From Ignavibacteriaceae bacterium (lineage in GTDB: Bacteria > Bacteroidota > Ignavibacteria > Ignavibacteriales > Ignavibacteriaceae), in NCBI GenBank assembly GCA_025449775.1, contig JANWIS010000174.1:1-5293 (forward strand): 5,293 bases of DNA, in the 5' to 3' direction. The translations under genes were made by a program, and so were the position numbers. The notes below the pieces were generated by a model, which saw nothing but the letters and a program-made list of their open reading frames with translations, was not told the DNA's origin and made no database searches. Position 1 is the stretch's first letter; each line of letters begins with the position of its first letter. Positions 1-5,293 of this stretch are shown piece by piece.

Positions 1-200
1 TCTTCACTTTCCGGTACGTAACCACCTGTATCAATCACTCTAAATGATTTACCTGCCCAATCGGCTTCGCCATAAATCCTGTCACGTGTTACTCCGCTTA
101 TGTCATCAACAATCGCATCTCGTCTGCCAACAAGCCGGTTAAAGAGTGTGGATTTTCCTACGTTCGGTCTTCCGATAATTACAACTAAAGGGGTATTCAT
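1..200 (-). CDS. der: Ribosome-assembly GTPase Der (EngA), N-terminal fragment cut by the window edge
   Basis: Der is an essential cytoplasmic GTPase with two tandem G domains and a KH-like domain that acts in maturation of the 50S ribosomal subunit. Only the first 66 residues of the first G domain are present; the rest lies beyond the left edge. Visible motifs are the P-loop G1 GRPNVGKS (residues 10-17), the G2 region GVTRD (36-40, with the switch I Thr38), and G3 DTGG (57-60), followed by YVPESE. The spacing and the very short N-terminus before the P-loop match Der, not Era or MnmE. The ATG at 198-200 is chosen because Der normally starts about 9 residues before the P-loop and no in-frame alternative fits better. 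The 14 bases upstream (AATAACATACAAAT) have no Shine-Dalgarno motif, unlike the two genes upstream in this window. An intrinsic terminator of the preceding gene sits just before it. Identification is firm; its promoter is not evident. Confidence 0.95.
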   Translation of the reverse strand, partial: MNTPLVVIIGRPNVGKSTLFNRLVGRRDAIVDDISGVTRDRIYGEADWAGKSFRVIDTGGYVPESE

Positions 201-213
201 ATTTGTATGTTAT

Positions 214-240
214 TAAAAAAGCCCCGAGAAACTCGGGGCT
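214..240 (-). terminator. Intrinsic terminator after the AGE-family gene
   Basis: On the minus strand a perfect 9-bp stem, AGCCCCGAG paired with CTCGGGGCT, closes a 3-base TTT loop and is followed at once by a run of T (TTTTTT from base 220 to 215, overlapping the last base of the stem). This is a textbook rho-independent terminator, lying 26 bases past the stop codon of the AGE-family gene. No T-run follows the hairpin on the plus strand, so it should act only on minus-strand transcription. The T-run ends 14 bases before the der start codon. Confidence 0.93.
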
Positions 241-266
241 GAAATATAATTAATTGTAGATGAAGA

Positions 267-2057
267 TTATTTAACTAACATCATTTTCTTCATCTCAATG
301 AAATTGCCAGCTCGTAACTGATAAAAATATACACCGCTTGACAATTTAGAATTCACAACGAATAATGTAGAATGAGAACCAGCATTTTTATATTCATTAT
401 CAATCAATGTTATAACTTCTTCACCGAGAGTATTAAATACCTTTAGAATAACATTAGTTCCTTCAGGCTGATACCAGCTAATTTGTGTACTTGGATTAAA
501 TGGATTTGGATAGTTCTGCTTCAACTCAAACTTATCTGCAACAATCACATCTTCAGGATTTACATTTGAAATTACAGTTTCATATTTGACCAGGAAATTT
601 CCACCAATACCTGCTGGTAAATTCAGAACACGTGTTGTTGGATTAAAATCATTATAGCTTTGTCCATCGAGAAAAATTTCGGAAATTTTTAAACCATCAT
701 CTCTTATAGCAAGCGGAGTTAGATTTATTTCTCTGTTTACAGGAAGCGGATAAAATTTGTAATGCAGTGAAGCAGGTTGAAAATTATAAAACAGATTTCC
801 ATACAAGTATGTGTAGTAACCAGTTTCTATTGAATGGTAACCAGCTTTTCCTGAATTCCCTTTTGCTTCATTCCAGGCAAATCCTCCATAACGGGTTCTG
901 TCTGCATAAACTTCTCCATTAACGTGGTCAACAAAATATTGCATATAAAAGTTGATCGTCTCATCAGCCATTTGGAGATACCAATCTTCTCCGGTTTGAT
1001 TATACATTTGCAATCCGGCAACAATGGCTTGCTCCATTTGCCACCAGGCTTTCGTAGAATCCTGTAAGCCCCATAAAAGCATTTGACCAGTTATGCGATT
1101 GAAATCTTTGTAAGGTCCGCCAAAATCATGATCATATCCATTCTGCCAAACATCGTTTATCAGATATTCAGCCGCACTCATATAACTCATATCAGGAAAT
1201 AACTGGTTAACTCTTGCAAGACACCATCCAGCCTTTAAAACGTGACCCATAATTGTCATCGTTTCACCATTGTTCCAGTTCCAATCTGAATCAAACTCTT
1301 CAACAAAACCAATTGCTTGCTGTGGCATACTTGAAACAAAATGAATTTTTATTTCCTCCGCAATTTCCAAGAGTTTTTGCTTATAAACTTCTTCTTCTGT
1401 CATCAAGTAGAGATAAAGTAGATGGGTAGTAATCGCATCAACAGTTGCATTAAAACTTTTATTCCATGCAGTTTGATTGGTATAATTTGCTTGGTCATAG
1501 TAACCCGTAAAACCAGAACGGTCATCCCAATAATAATTTTCTAGATGCTCATAACCTTGCATCAGCCAGTTCCAGGCAGTTGTATCACCTGTTGCTTCAT
1601 AATAAGCAGCAATTCCAAGTAATGCATAATGCTGATAGAAAGCTGTTTTATTAGCAGTTGGATTAATGGGATTTCCACTGCTGTTAAGTTCCTGGAACCA
1701 TCCACCGTATGTATCATCCCAGGCATGATCGTACATCCAATCGAGAGCATTTTTCGCATAACTCAGATAAATTGTATCTCCTGTCAACATATAACCACGC
1801 ACTAAACCATAAGCATTTCTCGATTGAGTAAGCATATTTTTATTTGTGCCCCAACTAACTATCACATTCCCAAATTTGTCTATGTTAGTATAAAATCCAC
1901 CAGATGTTGTATCCCAGGTTTGAAGCCAGAAATTTGCGCAGCTATCCGTATATCCAATAGCAAGTTCAGGATTAAGAAGATACGCAGAAGTTGGTGTGTA
2001 TTGCGAAAAACTAATGCTTTGTAAAATAAAAATGAACACTGATAATAGTCTTTTCAT
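267..2057 (-). CDS. Secreted AGE-family (N-acylglucosamine/cellobiose 2-epimerase-like) protein with T9SS type A sorting domain
   Basis: This is a 596-residue exported protein. Residues 1-18 form a signal peptide (MKRLL then a hydrophobic core), with likely cleavage at ISFS|Q19. Residues about 30-425 form an (alpha/alpha)6 barrel of the AGE superfamily, whose members epimerise sugars at C2 (N-acylglucosamine, cellobiose) or isomerise mannose. Supporting motifs are QSR with Arg80, DDTYGGW (114-120), a helix with His212, MGHVLKAGW with His272, KAWWQMEQA (336-344) and GKAGYHSIE with His408. His272 and His408 match the two catalytic histidines of the family. The residues three positions after them, usually Glu and Arg, are Lys275 and Glu411 here, so the substrate and even activity are uncertain. 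Residues about 430-500 look like a small beta-sandwich linker. Residues about 509-596 are a T9SS type A sorting domain (NYPNPFNPST at 515-524, LSSGVYFYQL at 572-581, KKMMLVK end), predicting cell-surface or extracellular delivery. The ATG is supported by AAAAGGA 4 bases upstream and by the signal peptide. The 78-base gap to the upstream gene shows no clear promoter or terminator. Sugar epimerase is a family-level call. Confidence 0.88.
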   Translation of the reverse strand: MKRLLSVFIFILQSISFSQYTPTSAYLLNPELAIGYTDSCANFWLQTWDTTSGGFYTNIDKFGNVIVSWGTNKNMLTQSRNAYGLVRGYMLTGDTIYLSYAKNALDWMYDHAWDDTYGGWFQELNSSGNPINPTANKTAFYQHYALLGIAAYYEATGDTTAWNWLMQGYEHLENYYWDDRSGFTGYYDQANYTNQTAWNKSFNATVDAITTHLLYLYLMTEEEVYKQKLLEIAEEIKIHFVSSMPQQAIGFVEEFDSDWNWNNGETMTIMGHVLKAGWCLARVNQLFPDMSYMSAAEYLINDVWQNGYDHDFGGPYKDFNRITGQMLLWGLQDSTKAWWQMEQAIVAGLQMYNQTGEDWYLQMADETINFYMQYFVDHVNGEVYADRTRYGGFAWNEAKGNSGKAGYHSIETGYYTYLYGNLFYNFQPASLHYKFYPLPVNREINLTPLAIRDDGLKISEIFLDGQSYNDFNPTTRVLNLPAGIGGNFLVKYETVISNVNPEDVIVADKFELKQNYPNPFNPSTQISWYQPEGTNVILKVFNTLGEEVITLIDNEYKNAGSHSTLFVVNSKLSSGVYFYQLRAGNFIEMKKMMLVK

Positions 2058-2061
2058 TCTA

Positions 2062-2068
2062 TCCTTTT
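2062..2068 (-). promoter_or_regulatory. Ribosome binding site of the AGE-family gene
   Basis: AAAAGGA on the minus strand lies 4 bases before the ATG at 2055-2057 (spacer TAGA). The spacing is slightly short, but this is the only purine-rich Shine-Dalgarno-like stretch close to the start, and it supports the signal-peptide-encoding ATG as the true start. Confidence 0.6.
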
Positions 2069-2135
2069 CTAAACTTTTTTTATTCGATGATAATTTAAGA
2101 AATTGGAATGAGATGGACGAGGGAGAAACAAATAA

Positions 2136-3023
2136 TTAAAAGCTGAATTTCACTTTTAACGTCGGTACAAACTCACTTACACCTGCAAGATTATGAGTTT
2201 CTACTCTCAGATTTACTGCTAGATTATTATTAAATCTTGCTGCACCCCAAACAGCTTCTGCAGCACTTAATAAGTGATTAATATAAACTCCTACTATTGC
2301 AGTTGATGAATTGTTGTAGTAATCATTCGCTTCTCCTCTTTCACCTGCATAATAAGTAAAGTTTGGAGAAATGAGATCGTTGTTTGCACCGCCTGTGTAG
2401 TCATTCCAGCCAGAACTGTATTGATGATATTTTCCAATGAGTTCATAATATTGCTGTTCACCATAAGGAGGAAGATCATGTGAACCGGTTTCTGCTGCAT
2501 TCAGTTCAGCCCAATTAACTCTCTCCCAAGGTGGAAGGTTTGGATCATCACTAACAATAATTCTATTCCTCAGTTCCTGATCATTGTTATACTTATATTC
2601 TACAAGCCATTCAGCATACCTGACAACACTCCAGTTATGATTAGGATTTGTATAAGCATCTGCATAATCCTGATAAAATACCGTTTGTTCATCACCTTTA
2701 TTCTCATAATTAATTGCTGTAGCAATTAATACAACTTCTAATGCAACAAAGACAGCTGCGATCCAGTAATCTTCATTGTAAACCTGTCCGGCTCCAGGAA
2801 TAATTGCGGAAAGCACACCGGAAAGTACGGGAGTTTTTCTTGAAGTTATGTCATCTGGAATTGAATCGGATAAAGTTGCTCTGTAATTGTTAAAAATTAT
2901 TCTTGTGTCAGCATAAAGACTGCCTGTTAATTTCATTTTATTTATCTCGTCCACCTGACCGAATGAAGTGCCGATTAATAAAACTGAGATGAAAATTTTT
3001 ATAAAAATATTTTTAGAATTCAT
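2136..3023 (-). CDS. DUF5683 domain-containing exported protein of unknown function
   Basis: The 295-residue product starts with a signal peptide (lysine-rich N-terminus, hydrophobic stretch about 6-18), probably cleaved at SFG|Q23. Residues 64-106 carry the DUF5683 signature: TPVLSGVLSAIIPGAGQVYN followed by a hydrophobic segment at about 86-104, likely a membrane helix. A second hydrophobic segment at about 239-263 (TAIVGVYINHLLSAAEAVWG) corresponds to the later conserved part of the family. Between them is a polar region rich in Asn, Tyr and Trp (about 107-238). The last residues, LKVKFSF, look like a beta-strand ending in Phe, as in outer-membrane proteins. No biochemical role is known to me for DUF5683; envelope location is inferred. 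The gene starts 4 bases after the stop of the propeller/barrel gene, so the two form an operon and may work together. An AAGG Shine-Dalgarno inside the end of that gene supports the ATG at 3021-3023. Confidence 0.85.
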   Translation of the reverse strand: MNSKNIFIKIFISVLLIGTSFGQVDEINKMKLTGSLYADTRIIFNNYRATLSDSIPDDITSRKTPVLSGVLSAIIPGAGQVYNEDYWIAAVFVALEVVLIATAINYENKGDEQTVFYQDYADAYTNPNHNWSVVRYAEWLVEYKYNNDQELRNRIIVSDDPNLPPWERVNWAELNAAETGSHDLPPYGEQQYYELIGKYHQYSSGWNDYTGGANNDLISPNFTYYAGERGEANDYYNNSSTAIVGVYINHLLSAAEAVWGAARFNNNLAVNLRVETHNLAGVSEFVPTLKVKFSF

Positions 3024-3027
3024 TAGT

Positions 3028-5293
3028 TTACCTTAAACGGTTTGGATTTGTGAAGCCTGATTTACTATTAACAATATCAAATCCGAAAAGAATACCTCCG
3101 TAAAATCTCCATTCTTTGCCATAAGTTGCAACACCTGTATCAACGACCTTGTCGAATGAATCAAATCCATAAGAAGCATTGAAGAAAACTGCAGTCGGGA
3201 ATAAATAATATGAGTTCATTTCAAGACGAAGTTCAGCACCTGCACCTTTTTTAAAATCTTTCATTGACGGAATATCTCCTGTCCAGGCATCTCCATAATC
3301 AAAATGGAATGAGAGAAAAATTTTATCGAAGTACAATTGACTCATCTTGTAATCAATATCTTTAAATAACGGAAACCGGTAAGTTAGATTAATCCATGCA
3401 ACTTCATTTCCACTTAAAGAATAAAACGGATATGCTTTGAAGCCGATCAATCCTCCTAAATAAAAATCAAAAAAATCCGGGACTGCAGGACCGAGAATAG
3501 TTCCGCCAACCAATCTCATCGACAGTGTGTGATCTGACCACAAAGGATGATAAACATTTGCATCTAAAAGCAGACGATGAAAATTAAAATCGTTGTATTT
3601 GGGTTCCAGCAATCCATCTTCAATTACATATTCACCTTCATCATTAAATTCATTCCACTCGTAATCATAAATAAAATCTACTTCAGCTCCGATTGGATTA
3701 ATATCATCATCCCTGTGACTTTTAAAAGCAGCGAAGTTGTAACTCAATCTGAAATCTCTCCCGATAAAATATGTATCATCGGATGTCGGATAGAGTATCG
3801 GATCACCACCTGTTTCAATAATAAAGCTTCCAAGTGTTGCAGTGTACCGGCTGAAAATAAATCTAAGCTCCAGGTCATTGTAACGATTGAATATTCTGTG
3901 CCTTGCTGCAAAATCAAATTCAAAAAGATTATATGTTACTTCAGTTGGTATGATTTGATCATAAGTTACATTTCCATTAACAGTATCAGGACCGAAAAGA
4001 ACATCGACATCTGCCTTACGGCTTGTGCTGTAAAGTTCTGCAATAAGTTCAGGCTTCAAGCCAAGCAGACTTATTAACGGCAGCTTATTTTTATATTCAA
4101 ACATCAGAAATAAATCTCTTTCGAATCTTATATTTATCGCTGCTCCGGCGAATATTGAATAACGGTTGAGCATATCGTTTGAAGCGATATACAATCCGGG
4201 TTTTATTTTTTGCCAGAAGCTGTTTGCAGTATTGTAGTTGTCAAAACGTATGAACGGGAAAAAACTCAGACTTGAAAAAGCACCACTGTATTTTTCACCG
4301 GTATATTCGAGTAATTCATAGTCGTTAAAATTTTTCAGAGAATTAATATCAAACTCATCGATGTCACCATTCGGCTTGCTCAAATCAAGCGGAGGATTTT
4401 TTCTCCATACATAACTTTCGTTTTCAATATTTTTTTTCTGTTCATCATTTTTAAGTAGAAAAATTTTATATCCCGACGAAGTATATCCTGAATAAGCAAT
4501 ATCACCCTTGTTATTAACATCAGGCATAAAAGCACCGCCGATTACATTTGTAAGCTGCTTTTTTTCTTTTGAAGTTAGATTGAGTGAATAAATATTGAAA
4601 ATGCCAGATTCATCTGATGAAAAAATTAAATTTCCATTCTGATCAAAAACAGGATTTCTTTCATCGTGTTCAGTCTGAATTACAAATTCGTGCTTACCTC
4701 CTGAAACTCTTACTTTTGCAATGTCTCTTGTTTGATGATATGAATAATCAAATATTACAAAAGAACCATCATTAGAAAATTTGGGATTGTAAACCTGTTC
4801 GCCACTTTCAAATGAAGTCAGTGCTTTGAAATTATTTCCGTCAATATCTATTAAACCAAGATTCGTTGTTCCGTCTTTCTGATAAAGAAAAACAATCTTC
4901 TTTCCGTCGTTTGAAATATCGGGTTGATTCGCTCGTAAATTTTCTGTCAATCTTATTTCATCTTCTTCATCAACATCATAAATAAAAAGATCGTGAACAT
5001 TATACCAGTCTGGATTATCTTCAGTTATTTTTGCATAAAGAATTTTATTCTCACCCAAGATAAAACTATAAGTTGAACGAACTCCATCAACTAATGATTT
5101 TTCTTCTTTCGTTTCAACATCATATTCATAAATACTTGATGGGCTGAAGTAATCTGAGGATTTATTTGAGACATAATAAATCTTCTTCCCATCTTTGCTG
5201 AAAACAGGATAAAAATTTCCGAATCCTTTATCAGAAATTTTTTCACCTTCAACTAAACTTGATAAAACTTTTTCACTTCGCTTTGTGTAATCA
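3028..5293 (-). CDS. Outer-membrane protein: TolB-like (PD40) six-bladed beta-propeller fused to an Omp85/BamA-like barrel, N-terminus missing
   Basis: The reading frame stays open from the TAA stop at 3028-3030 to the right edge, giving 754 visible residues and no start. Residues about 1-280 (numbered from the visible end) contain six WD40/PD40-type repeats. Their cores include FYPVFSKDGKKIYYVS (27-42), NQPDISNDGKKIVFLY (122-137), YNPKFSNDGSFVIFDY (168-183), RNPVFDQNGNLIFSSD (212-227) and MPDVNNKGDIAYSGY (256-270), as in the TolB propeller. A charged linker (about 281-330) follows. Residues about 335-754 have the alternating aromatic/polar strands of a beta-barrel and resemble the Omp85 C-terminal barrel (surface-antigen family): FFDFYLGGLIGFKAYPF (607-623) sits where the family's L6-loop RGF/Y motif lies, and LTYRFPL (636-642) follows. 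The tail ends NPNRLR rather than in an aromatic residue. The propeller should face the periplasm. Related proteins in this group often carry more N-terminal sequence, sometimes a peptidase-like domain, but nothing here shows it. Propeller and barrel are well supported; function is unknown. Confidence 0.82.
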   Translation of the reverse strand, partial: DYTKRSEKVLSSLVEGEKISDKGFGNFYPVFSKDGKKIYYVSNKSSDYFSPSSIYEYDVETKEEKSLVDGVRSTYSFILGENKILYAKITEDNPDWYNVHDLFIYDVDEEDEIRLTENLRANQPDISNDGKKIVFLYQKDGTTNLGLIDIDGNNFKALTSFESGEQVYNPKFSNDGSFVIFDYSYHQTRDIAKVRVSGGKHEFVIQTEHDERNPVFDQNGNLIFSSDESGIFNIYSLNLTSKEKKQLTNVIGGAFMPDVNNKGDIAYSGYTSSGYKIFLLKNDEQKKNIENESYVWRKNPPLDLSKPNGDIDEFDINSLKNFNDYELLEYTGEKYSGAFSSLSFFPFIRFDNYNTANSFWQKIKPGLYIASNDMLNRYSIFAGAAINIRFERDLFLMFEYKNKLPLISLLGLKPELIAELYSTSRKADVDVLFGPDTVNGNVTYDQIIPTEVTYNLFEFDFAARHRIFNRYNDLELRFIFSRYTATLGSFIIETGGDPILYPTSDDTYFIGRDFRLSYNFAAFKSHRDDDINPIGAEVDFIYDYEWNEFNDEGEYVIEDGLLEPKYNDFNFHRLLLDANVYHPLWSDHTLSMRLVGGTILGPAVPDFFDFYLGGLIGFKAYPFYSLSGNEVAWINLTYRFPLFKDIDYKMSQLYFDKIFLSFHFDYGDAWTGDIPSMKDFKKGAGAELRLEMNSYYLFPTAVFFNASYGFDSFDKVVDTGVATYGKEWRFYGGILFGFDIVNSKSGFTNPNRLR
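3031..3034 (-). promoter_or_regulatory. Ribosome binding site of the DUF5683 gene, inside the end of the upstream gene
   Basis: AAGG on the minus strand lies 7 bases before the DUF5683 ATG and overlaps the last two sense codons (Leu-Arg) of the upstream gene, whose TAA stop falls between the site and the start. This arrangement favours translational coupling between the two genes. Confidence 0.6.

Noticed and set aside
827..1759. Two short minus-strand frames (827-1024 and 1562-1759) inside the AGE gene
   Set aside because: Both are out-of-frame shadows of a well-supported coding sequence, with no motifs of their own.
1824..2024. Plus-strand open reading frame of 66 codons opposite the AGE gene start
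   Set aside because: It is antisense to the signal peptide and first part of the AGE domain, and its translation shows no family features.
2058..2135. Search for a promoter or terminator in the 78-base gap before the AGE gene
   Set aside because: I found no stable hairpin with a T-run and no convincing -35/-10 or Bacteroidota TTTG/TANNTTTG pair, so no feature is called beyond the ribosome binding site.
2294..2500. Minus-strand frame of 68 codons inside the DUF5683 gene
   Set aside because: It is an out-of-frame shadow; the DUF5683 frame carries the signal peptide and family signature.
3577..4077. Plus-strand open reading frame of 166 codons
   Set aside because: It lies wholly antisense to the barrel-coding part of the minus-strand gene, has a low-complexity Ile/Lys/Cys-rich translation with no recognisable motif, and no ribosome binding site that stands out. 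The minus-strand frame here is clearly the coding one.
4430..4437. Run of eight A on the minus strand at the propeller-barrel linker, a possible slippage or frameshift site
   Set aside because: The frame is intact on both sides and joins two domains sensibly. Similar A/T runs are common in this AT-rich sequence, and no stimulatory structure or alternative product is evident.
5056..5058. TTG as a possible start of the propeller/barrel protein
   Set aside because: The same frame continues without a stop to the window edge and the added 78 residues contain further propeller repeat sequence (YPVFSKDGKKIYY), so the true start is outside the window.

Overview
The window is AT-rich DNA, and every gene in it is on the minus strand. 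Read in the direction of transcription (right to left) it holds: the 3' part of a large outer-membrane protein with a TolB-like beta-propeller and an Omp85-type barrel; a DUF5683-family protein; a secreted AGE-family (N-acylglucosamine 2-epimerase / cellobiose 2-epimerase fold) protein with a C-terminal type IX secretion (T9SS) sorting domain; a strong intrinsic terminator; and the first 66 codons of the ribosome-assembly GTPase Der (EngA).

The organism is most likely a member of the Bacteroidota/Chlorobi/Ignavibacteria group, and Ignavibacteria fits best. The main evidence is the C-terminal tail of the AGE protein, which carries the NYPNPFNPST motif, a VFNTLGEEV-type segment, LSSGVYFYQL and a KKMMLVK end. 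That pattern is typical of Ignavibacteria T9SS sorting domains. DUF5683 and propeller-plus-barrel proteins are also common in this group. Both secreted proteins with visible N-termini have a glutamine directly after the predicted signal-peptidase site, as described for Bacteroidota exported proteins. The assignment is from recognition, not from a search.

Layout: positions 3028-5293 encode the propeller/barrel protein, whose start lies beyond the right edge. Only 4 bases separate its stop from the DUF5683 start (2136-3023), so these two are almost certainly co-transcribed and probably translationally coupled. A 78-base gap with no visible terminator leads to the AGE gene (267-2057), which may belong to the same transcript. 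A 9-bp GC-rich hairpin with a T-run (about 215-240) then ends the unit. der begins only 14 bases beyond the T-run, which leaves unusually little room for its own promoter or ribosome binding site.

Functionally this looks like a cell-envelope gene group (outer-membrane barrel, exported DUF5683 protein, exported sugar-epimerase-fold protein) placed upstream of the housekeeping gene der. No mobile element, CRISPR array, tRNA or rRNA was seen. The most notable points are the fusion of a TolB-like propeller to an Omp85-like barrel, and the AGE protein, where two charged positions next to the catalytic histidines appear to be swapped (Glu to Lys and Arg to Glu).
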